Positions 1-8,792 of a stretch of 64,000 bases of DNA are shown in pieces. Position numbers and translations under genes: made by a program. The notes below the pieces were generated by a model. That model was not told the origin of the DNA. It made no database searches and was given only the letters and a program-made list of their open reading frames with translations. The DNA is from Vibrio sp. PID17_43. Lineage in GTDB: Bacteria; Pseudomonadota; Gammaproteobacteria; Enterobacterales; Vibrionaceae. Numbering within the stretch: position 1 is the stretch's first letter; the number at the start of each line of letters is the position of its first letter. Location: NCBI RefSeq assembly GCF_002608565.1, contig NZ_LIXM01000007.1:1-64000 (forward strand), written 5' to 3'.

Positions 1-28
1 CCGGATATGGACCGGACTAGAAAAGATA

Positions 29-56
29 AAGGCGTATGAATTTCTCCATACGCCTT
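29..56 (-). terminator. Terminator of the tRNA-Ile2 transcript
   Basis: A 10-bp stem (29–38 with 47–56) carries a loop of about 8 nt. On the minus strand it is followed by a T-rich stretch. It lies just downstream of the tRNA 3' end, as expected for an intrinsic terminator. Confidence 0.7.
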
Positions 57-64
57 ATGGAATT

Positions 65-140
65 TGGTGGCCCCTCCCAGACTTGAACTGGGGACCAATC
101 GATTATGAGTCGACTGCTCTAACCACTGAGCTAAGGGGCC
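65..140 (-). tRNA. ileX: tRNA-Ile with CAU anticodon (tRNA-Ile2, lysidine type)
   Basis: The minus strand reads as a complete 76-nt cloverleaf. The acceptor stem is GGCCCCT, the anticodon loop is CTCATAA with anticodon CAU, the T-loop is GTTCAAG, and the 3' CCA is genomically encoded. A CAU anticodon could mean initiator Met, elongator Met or Ile2. From memory the body closely matches E. coli ileX, the minor isoleucine tRNA in which TilS converts C34 to lysidine so that it reads AUA. In E. coli ileX also lies just downstream of rpoD, as here. Assignment to Ile2 is therefore by sequence resemblance plus synteny. Confidence 0.9.
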
Positions 141-154
141 TTGTTAGGTCAACG

Positions 155-183
155 ATTATAGGGGAAGCGTTGCAAGGTGTCTA
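155..183 (-). promoter_or_regulatory. Sigma-70 promoter of tRNA-Ile2
   Basis: On the minus strand a TAGACA -35 box (178–183, 5 of 6 consensus bases) is separated by exactly 17 bp from a perfect TATAAT -10 box (155–160). It lies about 15 bp upstream of the mature tRNA 5' end. The spacer ends in a C-run. This is an unusually strong match, as expected for a stable RNA gene. Confidence 0.8.
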
Positions 184-239
184 GCCACAAGGTAGGGAAA
201 TTGCGCTTAGTTTTTATTCGCTTAGCACTGCAAATAATA

Positions 240-266
240 AAAAAGGTGACCTAAGGTCACCTTTTT
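240..266 (-). terminator. Intrinsic terminator of rpoD
   Basis: A perfect 12-bp stem (240–251 with 255–266) has a 3-nt loop. The A/T ends give U-tracts on either strand. It sits 17 bp past the rpoD stop codon and ends the rpsU–yqeY–dnaG–rpoD operon. Confidence 0.85.
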
Positions 267-283
267 GATGCAAATTACTGCGA

Positions 284-2149
284 TTACTCGTCTAGGAAGC
301 TGCGCAGAGTCTCTGAACGGCTTGGGTGACGCAGTTTACGTAGTGCTTTCGCTTCGATCTGACGGATACGTTCGCGAGTAACGTCGAACTGCTTACCCAC
401 TTCTTCTAGAGTGTGGTCAGTGTTCATGTCGATACCAAAGCGCATACGAAGAACTTTTGCTTCACGTGGCGTTAGGCCTGCAAGTACGTCTTTTGTTGCC
501 ATTTTCAGGCTTGTCGCCGTTGCGGAGTCTAGCGGCAGTTCTAGTGTCGTATCTTCGATGAAATCACCTAGATGCGAATCTTCGTCGTCACCGATTGGTG
601 TCTCCATTGAGATTGGCTCTTTAGCGATTTTCAGTACTTTACGAATTTTGTCTTCTGGCATTTGCATACGCTCTGCCAGTTCTTCCGGTAGCGGTTCACG
701 GCCCATCTCTTGTAGCATTTGACGAGAGATACGGTTTAGTTTGTTGATCGTTTCGATCATGTGTACCGGAATACGAATCGTACGTGCTTGGTCCGCGATT
801 GAACGAGTGATTGCCTGACGGATCCACCACGTTGCGTAAGTCGAGAACTTGTAGCCACGACGGTATTCGAACTTATCTACCGCTTTCATCAGACCGATGT
901 TACCTTCCTGGATCAGATCCAAGAACTGTAGACCACGGTTGGTGTATTTCTTAGCGATAGAAATTACCAGACGTAAGTTCGCTTCAACCATCTCTTTCTT
1001 CGCACGGCGAGCTTTCGCTTCACCGATAGACATACGACGGCTGATGTCTTTGATACTTTGTACTGTTAGAGACGTTTCCTCTTCAATCATCCTTAGTTTG
1101 GTGATTGAACGGCGGAGATCTTCTTCACTACGCTTGATCTTCTCAGCGTATGGCTTATCTGATGCTAACACTTCATCTAACCAAGCTTGGTTTGATTCGT
1201 TGCCAGTAAATAGCGCGATGAACGATTTCTTCGGCATTTTGCCGTATTCAACCGCCGCTTTCATGATCAAACGTTCTTGAGTACGAACGCGATCCATAGC
1301 GGTACGCAGTTCATTCACAAGGTGATCGAACTGTTTTGGTGTTAGACGGAATTCTTTGAATACGTCTAGCATCAATTCGTTAGCAACGGTCGCTTTCGGG
1401 CTGTCATAGCCGTGTTCGTTAATTGCTAGCTGAAGGTTTTGGTACGTGCTGCGTAGCTGGTTGAATTTCTCAAGCGCTAACTCTGGGTCAATACCAACAT
1501 CTTCTTCAGATTCGCCTTCTGAATCGTCGTCGCCATCCTCATCTTCATCGACATCTCCGTCGTCTTCATCTTCTAGTTGAGATTCAGACAGTTCAGAGCC
1601 GATGTGCGTTGCCGTTGGCGCAGTTGTATCTTCTGCGTCAGGATCAACAAATCCAGAGATTAGGTCAGTAAGACGCAGTTCTTCTGCTTGAACTTTATCA
1701 AACTGTTCAAGAATGTATGGGATAGTGCCAGGGTATTCCGCAACAGACGATTGAACTTGGTTAATACCTTCTTCAATACGTTTTGCGATATCGATTTCGC
1801 CTTCGCGTGTTAGTAGTTCTACAGTACCCATTTCACGCATGTACATGCGAACTGGGTCTGTTGTACGACCAATTTCACTTTCTACGCTAGAAAGTGCAGC
1901 AGCAGCAGCTTCAGCTGCATCTTCATCGGTAATATTTGTGTCATCGTTCAGTGCGAGATCATCAGCATCAGGAGCAGTTTCTACTACCTTGATACCCATA
2001 TCGTTGATCATCTGAATGATATCTTCTACCTGTTCTGAATCTACGATTTCAGCAGGTAGGTGGTCATTTACTTCGGCGTAGGTCAGATAGCCTTGTTCCT
2101 TGCCTTTAATAACAAGTGACTTTAGCTGTGACTGCGGATTTTGATCCAT
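284..2149 (-). CDS. rpoD: RNA polymerase primary sigma factor RpoD (sigma-70)
   Basis: Housekeeping sigma factor that directs RNA polymerase to most promoters. The 621-residue product is close to E. coli RpoD (613). I chose the ATG at 2149, giving [10 protein letters not shown] as in RpoD, over an upstream ATG that would add 19 unrelated residues. Visible parts: region 1.1 at the N-terminus; region 1.2 (VRMYMREMG); a non-conserved region with a strongly acidic tract at about 193–217; the 2.1–2.4 core including [28 protein letters not shown] and RTIRIPVHM; the 3.2 finger ([16 protein letters not shown]); and the 4.2 helix-turn-helix ([20 protein letters not shown]). It is the last gene of the macromolecular-synthesis operon, 99 bp after dnaG. 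Confidence 0.98.
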   Translation of the reverse strand: MDQNPQSQLKSLVIKGKEQGYLTYAEVNDHLPAEIVDSEQVEDIIQMINDMGIKVVETAPDADDLALNDDTNITDEDAAEAAAAALSSVESEIGRTTDPVRMYMREMGTVELLTREGEIDIAKRIEEGINQVQSSVAEYPGTIPYILEQFDKVQAEELRLTDLISGFVDPDAEDTTAPTATHIGSELSESQLEDEDDGDVDEDEDGDDDSEGESEEDVGIDPELALEKFNQLRSTYQNLQLAINEHGYDSPKATVANELMLDVFKEFRLTPKQFDHLVNELRTAMDRVRTQERLIMKAAVEYGKMPKKSFIALFTGNESNQAWLDEVLASDKPYAEKIKRSEEDLRRSITKLRMIEEETSLTVQSIKDISRRMSIGEAKARRAKKEMVEANLRLVISIAKKYTNRGLQFLDLIQEGNIGLMKAVDKFEYRRGYKFSTYATWWIRQAITRSIADQARTIRIPVHMIETINKLNRISRQMLQEMGREPLPEELAERMQMPEDKIRKVLKIAKEPISMETPIGDDEDSHLGDFIEDTTLELPLDSATATSLKMATKDVLAGLTPREAKVLRMRFGIDMNTDHTLEEVGKQFDVTRERIRQIEAKALRKLRHPSRSETLRSFLDE

Positions 2150-2248
2150 AGACGGTATCCAACTTCGTAATCTGGTGAAGGAATCAGTATGCGAAATGCA
2201 AACCACTTACTATAACAAATTAAATTGTTGCTGACTAATTAATCAGGG

Positions 2249-4012
2249 TTACGCTTTCAAGTCTCTCATGATTAAATCTTGAAGCTCCCTTTTTTCTTCG
2301 GTTGATAAACCGACACTTCTTGCTTTGGCCTGCAGGTTTTCAATTTGTTTTTCTACACACTGGGCAATAATTTTGTCCAGTGAGTCAAAAAATATTTCTT
2401 CTTGATTGTCTTCATCGAGGGGAATATCCCAGCTCGCAAGACGAGACAGAAGGGTCTCATTCTGGTTGTTACGCCAATGCTCTAATAATTGGCCTGTATT
2501 GATATGGGGATGCGCCTGACATTTATCAAGTACATCAACAAATAAACTTAGACCTGGTATGGATAACTCTCTAACGGTAGAGAGATCCGGTACCATTTGA
2601 GCATAGCTCGGATTTTGAATAAGTAGAGCGATAACCTCGCGCATTGGAGTACGTTTAATCTCCTTGTGCGGTTGAGGTCGAGATTCACTGCTCTTTCTAC
2701 GTGATTGACGCAGGTTGTTGTCAAAGCCCGTGCGCTCATCAAGCAGTTTTTCAAGTAACTCCTGAAAGTATGGGTCAGGAATTTTGTCTATCAAGGCACT
2801 GGCGTAAGCTCGCAGTGCTGATTTCCCCTCATGGTTACCCAGATTGATTTGGTGCAGTTCAATCAGGTTATCAAATAGGTAGCTTGATAGCGGGGTTGCT
2901 TGCTCAATCTGTTGTTCAAATGCCGCTTTGCCATATTTACGAACATAGCTGTCCGGGTCTTCACCGTCAGGCAAGAATAAGAACTTCAGAGTGTTGCCTG
3001 TTTTTAGGTACTGAAGTGCGTTCTCCAATGCGCGCCAAGCGGCTTCTTTACCGGCGCGGTCACCATCGTAACAACAGACAACGGTGTTGGTTTGACGAAA
3101 CAGCAGTTGAACGTGGTCGCCAGTAGTGGAGGTACCCAGCGAGGCGACAGAGTAATCTATGCCATATTGCGCAAGTGCTACAACATCCATATACCCTTCA
3201 ACCACCAAGATTCGTGGTGGCTCACGATATGCCTGTAATACTTCATAAAGGCCGTAAAGTTCTTTGCCTTTATGAAAGATTGGCGTTTCTGGTGAGTTAA
3301 GGTATTTCGGTGTGCCATCGCCAAGTACGCGACCACCAAAACCAATCACTCGGCCACGACGATCGCGAATAGGAAACATAATACGGCCACGGAAGCGGTC
3401 GTAACGGTTGCCTTTATCGTTTTCAATCAACATGCCGCCAGTGACGAGCATGTCCTGATTGTCTTTTTGTTGGCCGAAGTTTTTACGTACCAAGTCCCAC
3501 TCATCAGCGACGTAGCCGATGCCAAATTTCTGCACTATTTCACCAGACAGTCCGCGATCTTTTAGGTACTCAATGGCCACTTTGCTGGCTGGCTGTTTGA
3601 GTTGATTGCGATAAAACTGAGCAATACTGCCCATTAAATCGTAAAGACTGCGTTTTTCACTGCTGTTGGCTTGTGGGCCGGAATTCGATGGGCCGCTACC
3701 ACCGCTGCGTTGTTCACGTGGTACATCCAAACCAAGATAAGAGGCCAGTTCTTCAATGGCTTCGACAAAGTCTAAACGTTCGAACTCCATGATGAAGTCG
3801 ATGGCATTACCGTGCACGCCACAGCCAAAGCAGTGATAAAACTGTTTCTCTTGGCTTACGCTGAATGAAGGGGTCTTTTCGTTATGGAAAGGGCAACAAG
3901 CGCCGTAGTTTTTTCCTTTTTTCTTAAGTTTTACGCGTGCGTCGATGATATCGACAATATCAAGCCGAGCTAGGAGGTCATCAATAAAACTACGTGGGAT
4001 GTGTCCAGCCAT
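2249..4012 (-). CDS. dnaG: DNA primase DnaG
   Basis: Synthesises RNA primers for Okazaki fragments and for leading-strand initiation, recruited by the DnaB helicase. 587 residues. The start at 4012 (MAGHIPRSFIDDLLARL) is the family start; an upstream ATG at 4084 would prepend 24 residues with no family counterpart. An N-terminal CHC2 zinc finger is visible (C40, H43, C61, C64). The RNA polymerase core carries the TOPRIM motifs VEGYMDVVAL (E272) and CYDGDRAG (D316, D318). The C-terminal part, about 430–587, is the variable helicase-binding domain. It is separated from upstream yqeY by 138 bp holding an attenuator-like hairpin, which fits the known low expression of dnaG relative to its operon partners in E. 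coli. Confidence 0.97.
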   Translation of the reverse strand: MAGHIPRSFIDDLLARLDIVDIIDARVKLKKKGKNYGACCPFHNEKTPSFSVSQEKQFYHCFGCGVHGNAIDFIMEFERLDFVEAIEELASYLGLDVPREQRSGGSGPSNSGPQANSSEKRSLYDLMGSIAQFYRNQLKQPASKVAIEYLKDRGLSGEIVQKFGIGYVADEWDLVRKNFGQQKDNQDMLVTGGMLIENDKGNRYDRFRGRIMFPIRDRRGRVIGFGGRVLGDGTPKYLNSPETPIFHKGKELYGLYEVLQAYREPPRILVVEGYMDVVALAQYGIDYSVASLGTSTTGDHVQLLFRQTNTVVCCYDGDRAGKEAAWRALENALQYLKTGNTLKFLFLPDGEDPDSYVRKYGKAAFEQQIEQATPLSSYLFDNLIELHQINLGNHEGKSALRAYASALIDKIPDPYFQELLEKLLDERTGFDNNLRQSRRKSSESRPQPHKEIKRTPMREVIALLIQNPSYAQMVPDLSTVRELSIPGLSLFVDVLDKCQAHPHINTGQLLEHWRNNQNETLLSRLASWDIPLDEDNQEEIFFDSLDKIIAQCVEKQIENLQAKARSVGLSTEEKRELQDLIMRDLKA

Positions 4013-4099
4013 AAAACCTAACAAAAAAAGAAAACAGTGAGCAGAGAGATGGAACCAGCTTGAGAATGGCTGATTGTCTTCCATTCATCCAGATACAAA

Positions 4100-4132
4100 C
4101 AAGCCGTGCGCTCCAAAGGATAGCACGGCTTG
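4100..4132 (-). terminator. Internal hairpin / attenuator before dnaG
   Basis: A perfect 10-bp G+C-rich inverted repeat (4100–4109 with 4123–4132) has a 13-nt loop. On the minus strand it is followed only by TTTG rather than a long U-tract. It lies between the yqeY stop and the dnaG start. In E. coli a partial terminator precedes dnaG in the equivalent operon, so a leaky terminator is the likeliest role. An RNA-processing site is the alternative. Confidence 0.6.
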
Positions 4133-4150
4133 CTGCAATTGGGTGGGGTG

Positions 4151-4594
4151 TTAAGCTAATTTAGCGCGAACTAAACCGCTCACTTTACCCATATCTGTAC
4201 GCCCTTGAATTTGCGGTTTCAGAACGCCCATTACTTTGCCCATGTCTTGCATGCCAGCTGCGCCAGATTCAGCGATTGCATTCTCGATAAGAGTTGCAAC
4301 TTCTTCATCGGTCAGTGGTTGAGGCATAAAGTCCTCAAGAACGGTAATTTCTGCTTGTTCCGCATCAGCAAGATCTTGACGACCCGCTGCTTCAAATTGC
4401 GTGACAGAGTCGCGACGTTGTTTAACCATTTTGGTCAGCACAGCAATAATGTCGTCATCGTTCAGAGTAATCTGTTCGTCAACTTCACGTTGCTTAATTG
4501 CTGATAGGGCTAAACGAATAGTACCAAGGCGCAATTTGTCCTTGGCTTTCATCGCTAATTTTTGCTCTTCTTTGAGTTGATCAATCAGAGCCAT
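4151..4594 (-). CDS. yqeY: GatB/YqeY domain-containing protein
   Basis: 147-residue protein of the YqeY family, an all-helical fold that also forms the tail domain of the GatB subunit of tRNA amidotransferase. Recognisable parts are the N-terminal MALIDQLKEEQKLAMKAKDK, the central LEDFMPQPLTDEEV, and a C-terminal block with GKVMGVLKPQ and GRTDMGKVSGLV. Free-standing YqeY has no firmly established function; a tRNA-related role is inferred from the GatB similarity. It sits 27 bp after rpsU and before dnaG, a position where E. coli has no gene, and is probably co-transcribed with rpsU. Confidence 0.9.
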   Translation of the reverse strand: MALIDQLKEEQKLAMKAKDKLRLGTIRLALSAIKQREVDEQITLNDDDIIAVLTKMVKQRRDSVTQFEAAGRQDLADAEQAEITVLEDFMPQPLTDEEVATLIENAIAESGAAGMQDMGKVMGVLKPQIQGRTDMGKVSGLVRAKLA

Positions 4595-4621
4595 AACTAA
4601 ATTCCTACCGGAGCTCAGTTA

Positions 4622-4837
4622 TTAGTACAGGCGAACGCGACGAGCGTTTTCGCGAGCTAGCTTCTTAGCGTGACGCTTTTGAGCTGCTGCTTTAGCGCGT
4701 TTGCGAACTGTAGTTGGTTTTTCGTAGTGCTCACGACGACGCACTTCAGAAAGGATACCTGCTTTTTCGCAAGAGCGCTTGAAACGACGTAGTGCAACGT
4801 CGAACGGTTCGTTTTCACGTACTTTAACTACTGGCAT
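4622..4837 (-). CDS. rpsU: 30S ribosomal protein S21
   Basis: Small basic protein of 71 residues, the standard bS21 length. It starts [20 protein letters not shown] and ends in a basic tail ([14 protein letters not shown]). S21 sits near the anti-Shine–Dalgarno end of 16S rRNA and supports translation initiation. It is the first gene of the rpsU–yqeY–dnaG–rpoD operon and is divergent from tsaD across a 230-bp intergenic region. A good ribosome-binding site (AGGTGAAAGG) precedes the ATG. Confidence 0.98.
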
Positions 4838-4935
4838 ATGCCTTTCACCTCAGGGGTTATTCGTTAACGCTGGCATTCAATGGACCAAATCACAAATGTT
4901 TGATCACTTACCAGCTTGATCAAAAATGGTGCGGA

Positions 4936-4965
4936 ATTTTAATCCGATCACTACAGCTTTGTAAA
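4936..4965 (-). promoter_or_regulatory. Candidate promoter of the rpsU operon
   Basis: On the minus strand, TTTACA (4960–4965, 5 of 6) is followed after 18 bp by TAAAAT (4936–4941, 5 of 6). This would leave a 5' UTR of about 90 nt ahead of rpsU. It is the best sigma-70 match I found in this divergent region, but no start site is proven. Confidence 0.55.
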
Positions 4966-5067
4966 GTGTTTTATCGCTTATTGTCTGTACAAAATTTGTT
5001 TGAAGTGGAAAGGCAGGGTAATATGACGCTCAAATTTCCCCTAGACAGAAAACATACTGAGAAAACC

Positions 5068-6084
5068 ATGCGCATTATCGGTATTGAAACCTCTTGTGAC
5101 GAGACGGGCATCGCGATTTATGACGATGAGAATGGTCTGTTGTCACACAAGTTGTATAGCCAAGTAAAGCTACATGCAGATTACGGTGGCGTTGTGCCGG
5201 AACTGGCTTCACGTGACCACGTTAAGAAAACGATTCCTCTTATTAAAGAAGCGCTAAAGGAGGCCAATCTAACCCCGAAAGACATTGATGGTGTGGCGTA
5301 CACCGCTGGTCCAGGTTTAGTCGGTGCTCTGTTGGTTGGCGCGACCATTGGTCGTAGTATCGCTTACGCTTGGGGAGTGCCAGCGGTGCCGGTTCACCAT
5401 ATGGAAGGCCATTTGCTTGCTCCTATGCTAGAAGACAATCCACCGCCATTTCCATTTGTGGCGGTATTGGTGTCGGGTGGCCACTCTATGATGGTGGAAG
5501 TAAAGGGCATTGGGGAATACAAAATCCTCGGCGAGTCGATTGATGATGCAGCAGGTGAAGCTTTCGATAAAACTGCGAAGCTGATGGGCTTGGATTACCC
5601 TGGTGGACCGTTGCTATCCAAGCTGGCAGAAAAGGGCACGCCGGGTCGCTTTAAGTTCCCACGCCCAATGACGAACGTACCCGGTTTGGATATGAGTTTC
5701 TCTGGCTTGAAGACCTTTACTGCGAATACCATCGCGGCAAATGGTGATGACGAGCAAACTCGTGCTGATATCGCGTTAGCATTCGAAGAAGCGGTATGTG
5801 CAACGCTGGCAATCAAGTGTAAGCGTGCACTAGAGCAAACAGGCATGAAGCGTATCGTGATTGCTGGTGGTGTCAGTGCGAATCGTCGTCTGCGCGCAGA
5901 GCTTGAGAAGCTAGCGAAGAAAATCGGTGGTGAAGTGTATTACCCACGCACTGAATTCTGTACCGACAACGGGGCGATGATCGCTTATGCTGGCATGCAG
6001 CGTTTGAAGAATGGTGAAGTGGCTGATATGTCTGTAGAGGCGCGTCCTCGCTGGCCAATCGACCAACTAACGCCTATTGCGTAA
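5068..6084 (+). CDS. tsaD: tRNA N6-adenosine threonylcarbamoyltransferase TsaD
   Basis: Transfers threonylcarbamoyl from TC-AMP to A37 of ANN-decoding tRNAs (t6A), working with TsaB and TsaE. 338 residues against 337 in E. coli. The start at 5068 gives [14 protein letters not shown], the canonical N-terminus; upstream ATGs would add up to 56 residues outside the family. The ASKHA nucleotide-binding fold is visible in [20 protein letters not shown] and [12 protein letters not shown], and the metal ligands in HHMEGH (H111, H115). It is divergent from rpsU, the same arrangement as in E. coli. Confidence 0.97.
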   Translation: MRIIGIETSCDETGIAIYDDENGLLSHKLYSQVKLHADYGGVVPELASRDHVKKTIPLIKEALKEANLTPKDIDGVAYTAGPGLVGALLVGATIGRSIAYAWGVPAVPVHHMEGHLLAPMLEDNPPPFPFVAVLVSGGHSMMVEVKGIGEYKILGESIDDAAGEAFDKTAKLMGLDYPGGPLLSKLAEKGTPGRFKFPRPMTNVPGLDMSFSGLKTFTANTIAANGDDEQTRADIALAFEEAVCATLAIKCKRALEQTGMKRIVIAGGVSANRRLRAELEKLAKKIGGEVYYPRTEFCTDNGAMIAYAGMQRLKNGEVADMSVEARPRWPIDQLTPIA

Positions 6085-6111
6085 CGGCGATTAAAGTGAA
6101 TGGTTAATGCG

Positions 6112-6137
6112 AAAGGTCTCTGAAATAAGAGGCCTTT
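6112..6137 (+). terminator. Terminator of tsaD
   Basis: A 10-bp stem (6112–6121 with 6128–6137, one G·U pair) with a 6-nt loop is followed by TTTTGTTT. Confidence 0.75.
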
Positions 6138-6206
6138 TGTTTATGTTTCTTTGGAACATGATTTTGGTGATGGAACGGTTCATACCAAAAGAAAATGGAA
6201 ATATGC

Positions 6207-7022
6207 ATGAATAAATTTGAAATTGAAGGCCAGCAACTTGCTTATTTAGATATCGGCGAAGGTCCGGTGCTGTTGTTTGGTCACAGTTATTTGTGGGATA
6301 GCCAAATGTGGGCGCCTCAAATTGAAGTATTAAGTCAATCTTATCGTTGTATCGTGCCGGACTTATGGGCGCATGGCGAATCAGAAGCCGCCCCAGTGTC
6401 AACCCACTCTTTGGTGGATTACGCTCAGCATATGTTAGCGTTGATGGATCATCTCGAGATCGAACAGTTCTCTGTTGTTGGGTTATCTGTTGGTGGAATG
6501 TGGGGCGCAGAGTTGACATCACAAGCGCCGCAACGAGTGAAGTCATTGGTACTGATGGATACGTTTATCGGCCTTGAGCCGGAAGTGGCGCATAAGAAGT
6601 ATTTCGCCATGCTGGATACCATCAGTCAAGTTCAGGCAGTTCCTGCGCCTATCGTGGATGCTGTGGTGCCTCTGTTTTTTGCCAATGATGCGGAGCAAAC
6701 CAACCCTGAGATGGTATTGTCGTTCAAACAAAGCCTTGAAAATCTGAAAGGTGAGCGTGCGGTTGAAGTTGCTCGCATTGGTCGAATGGTGTTTGGTCGC
6801 CGTGATGTGATAGAAGACTCTGAAATGTTTGCTTTGCCAACCTTAATTGCGGTAGGTCGTGAAGATAAACCACGCCCGGTATTTGAGTCTTACTTGATGA
6901 GTGACTGCATCACTGGCAGTAAGTTAGTAGAAATTCCGCAAGCGGGCCACATTAGTGCGTTAGAGCAGCCAGAATTTGTGAATCAGATGCTATTGGACTT
7001 CCTAAATCAAGTACATGCTTAA
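6207..7022 (+). CDS. Alpha/beta-fold hydrolase of unknown substrate
   Basis: 271-residue alpha/beta hydrolase. From the ATG at 6207 the catalytic triad can be read as S94 in the nucleophile elbow GLSVGGMWG, D220 in VGREDKP, and H248 in QAGHIS. An oxyanion-type FGHSYLWDS segment lies near residue 24. An in-frame ATG at 6195 would add four residues; 6207 has the better-placed GGA ribosome-binding site. The lid region (about 120–200) is helical. The family covers esterases, lactonases, dehalogenases and pimeloyl-ACP esterases, and the sequence does not show which. It is a single gene between the tsaD terminator and a bidirectional terminator shared with plsY. Confidence 0.85.
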   Translation: MNKFEIEGQQLAYLDIGEGPVLLFGHSYLWDSQMWAPQIEVLSQSYRCIVPDLWAHGESEAAPVSTHSLVDYAQHMLALMDHLEIEQFSVVGLSVGGMWGAELTSQAPQRVKSLVLMDTFIGLEPEVAHKKYFAMLDTISQVQAVPAPIVDAVVPLFFANDAEQTNPEMVLSFKQSLENLKGERAVEVARIGRMVFGRRDVIEDSEMFALPTLIAVGREDKPRPVFESYLMSDCITGSKLVEIPQAGHISALEQPEFVNQMLLDFLNQVHA

Positions 7023-7055
7023 TTTCACCCTATGCATTTAACGCTTTAAATAAAG

Positions 7056-7079
7056 CTCGGCATTACGCCGAGTTTTTTT
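7056..7079. terminator. Bidirectional terminator between the hydrolase gene and plsY
   Basis: A CTCGGC/GCCGAG stem (7056–7061 with 7067–7072) is followed by a run of seven T on the plus strand. An A-run on the left gives T residues on the minus strand. The plsY stop codon (7063–7065) lies inside the loop. Confidence 0.8.
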
Positions 7080-7674
7080 CTGCCAACTTCTTCTCACCGA
7101 TTTTAGGCTCTTCACCAGACAACAATCGGCGTATGTTTTGGTGATGCTTAAACACAATCAAACAGCACAGCATGGCGACAGGCAATGTGTATTGTGGTTT
7201 GAACATCCAAGCGTAAAAAGGGGTCACCAACACCGTGACTAAGGCTGCGAGGGAAGAGTAGCGGAACAAAATGGCCACAGATAGCCAAGTGAGCATCACA
7301 AGGCCGGTTAGATCTAAACCGATAGGTGCGATCGCGCCCAATGCGGTCGCGACGCCTTTACCACCTTTAAAATGGAAGAAAATCGGATACATATGGCCTA
7401 AGCAGGCGGCAATGGCAATAACGCCAAGGATAATTGGGTCGATACCCAAGAAGTAACCACTCCAAACAGGAATGGTGCCTTTGAGCATATCGCACAGCAA
7501 TACAGACACCGCAGCGCCTTTACTACCAATGCGCAAGACATTCGTGGCTCCTGGGTTATTGGAGCCGACTTTGCGTGGGTCTGGCAGTTTTAGTAAACGA
7601 CAGATCAAAACCGCACTGGAGATCGAACCCAGCAAATAGGCAGCCATTGTCATTATCAGTGCCAGTGCGTCCAT
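7063..7674 (-). CDS. plsY: Glycerol-3-phosphate acyltransferase PlsY
   Basis: Inner-membrane enzyme that acylates sn-glycerol-3-phosphate from acyl-phosphate to make lysophosphatidic acid, the first step of phospholipid synthesis. 203 residues (E. coli YgiH/PlsY 205) with about five transmembrane segments. The family signatures are [12 protein letters not shown] near residue 37 (phosphate binding) and KGGKGVAT in the middle loop. It is divergent from folB, as in E. coli, and its stop codon sits in the loop of the shared terminator. Confidence 0.96.
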   Translation of the reverse strand: MDALALIMTMAAYLLGSISSAVLICRLLKLPDPRKVGSNNPGATNVLRIGSKGAAVSVLLCDMLKGTIPVWSGYFLGIDPIILGVIAIAACLGHMYPIFFHFKGGKGVATALGAIAPIGLDLTGLVMLTWLSVAILFRYSSLAALVTVLVTPFYAWMFKPQYTLPVAMLCCLIVFKHHQNIRRLLSGEEPKIGEKKLAEKNSA

Positions 7675-7938
7675 AGAAGTCCTTGATGGATTGGAAATTA
7701 ATGCTCAGTTCCCGCGTAGTTGCTATCATAGCGCGAATCGGTGATGAGCAAAATCACTCTCTGCGATAGAGCTTGCATAATAGTCGTTCTTGTATATAAA
7801 GAGTCGTCGCAGTTTATACCCAAGTAACTTTTTATTTCTAAGTGTTTTGCTCACGAGCACTTAGGTTGCTTCGGTATAGAATATTACGATCAAATTACCC
7901 TTATCGGGTATCCGACCTCTGGGATTAAAGGACATAAG

Positions 7939-8301
7939 ATGGCCCTAGATAAAGTATTTATTGAGCAGTTAGAAGTGATCACCACGATTGGTGTGTACGA
8001 TTGGGAACAGCAAATTAAGCAAAAATTAGTACTAGATATCGAAATGGCACACGATAATAAGCCCGCGGGTAAAAGTGATGACGTTCAAGATGCGCTTGAT
8101 TACTCACAAGTGAGCCAAGCGGTACTCAATCATATTGAAAATGGTCGTTTCTTATTGGTAGAGCGCGTTGCAGAAGAAGTCGCAGAGTTGATCATGCAAC
8201 GTTTTTGTGTGCCTTGGGTAAAAATTCGTTTAGCGAAACCTGGCGCGGTACCTCAAGCACGCGCCGTTGGCGTGGTGATTGAACGAGGTCAGGCATGGTA
8301 A
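7939..8301 (+). CDS. folB: Dihydroneopterin aldolase FolB
   Basis: Cleaves 7,8-dihydroneopterin to 6-hydroxymethyl-dihydropterin and glycolaldehyde in folate synthesis. 120 residues, standard length. It starts MALDKVFIEQLEVITTIGVY, the usual FolB opening, and the VKIRLAKPGAV segment carries the conserved lysine region near the C-terminus. AAAGGA precedes the ATG. It overlaps folK by 7 bp, so the consecutive steps of the folate pathway are translationally coupled. Confidence 0.96.
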   Translation: MALDKVFIEQLEVITTIGVYDWEQQIKQKLVLDIEMAHDNKPAGKSDDVQDALDYSQVSQAVLNHIENGRFLLVERVAEEVAELIMQRFCVPWVKIRLAKPGAVPQARAVGVVIERGQAW

Positions 8302-8777
8302 AAGCTTATATCGGCGTTGGTACCAATATAGATAGAGAGCAGCATTCGCTTGCCGCTTATCAAGAGTTACAGCAGCTTGGAACGAATCTCCACATATCGC
8401 CGATATATGAATGCGAGCCAGTTGGCTTTAGCAGTCAGAATTTTTATAACTTCGTGATCAGTTTTTCCACGGAGTTATCACTCGACGTGTTAAGTGACCG
8501 CTTACGCGAGATTGAGTTTAAGTGGGGACGCGAGAAAAATGCGCAAAAGTATCAGGATCGAACCTTAGATCTCGATATCGTTTTGTTTGGTGATTGTATT
8601 TCGCAGCAAAAACCTGAGCTGCCTCGCAGTGATATATTCAAATATCCTTTTATCACAAAGCCCTTGTATGATCTGGAACCTTATTTGGTGATCCCCGGAG
8701 ATGGGCGCACTGTTGCCGATATCTGGCAGGCGATGCAGCCTACAGGAACGCTCAGACCAGTTTCTTTTTCACTTTAA
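8295..8777 (+). CDS. folK: 2-amino-4-hydroxy-6-hydroxymethyldihydropteridine pyrophosphokinase FolK
   Basis: Pyrophosphorylates the product of FolB from ATP. 160 residues, matching E. coli HPPK (159). It shows the N-terminal YIGVGTNI segment and the HPPK signature QDRTLDLDIVLFGD at about residue 92–105, whose aspartates bind Mg-ATP. It begins inside the 3' end of folB. E. coli has folK elsewhere (with pcnB), so the folB–folK pairing is a difference; it is common in Vibrio. Confidence 0.95.
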   Translation: MVKAYIGVGTNIDREQHSLAAYQELQQLGTNLHISPIYECEPVGFSSQNFYNFVISFSTELSLDVLSDRLREIEFKWGREKNAQKYQDRTLDLDIVLFGDCISQQKPELPRSDIFKYPFITKPLYDLEPYLVIPGDGRTVADIWQAMQPTGTLRPVSFSL

Positions 8778-8792
8778 TTTTGAGTTATTTAC

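Noticed and set aside
411..1280. Plus-strand frames of 103 and 127 codons
   Set aside because: They are antisense to conserved regions of rpoD and have no family features.
4013..4084. N-terminal 24-residue extension of DnaG with a hydrophobic stretch
   Set aside because: The family start MAGHIPRSFIDDLL at 4012 is preceded by a ribosome-binding sequence; a hydrophobic leader makes no sense for a cytoplasmic primase.
6091..6546. 151-codon reverse-strand frame
   Set aside because: Antisense shadow of the alpha/beta hydrolase gene, crossing the tsaD terminator.
7741..7757. GTGA…TCAC dyad resembling a CRP site in the plsY–folB gap
   Set aside because: The half-sites are 9 bp apart rather than the 6 bp required for CRP.
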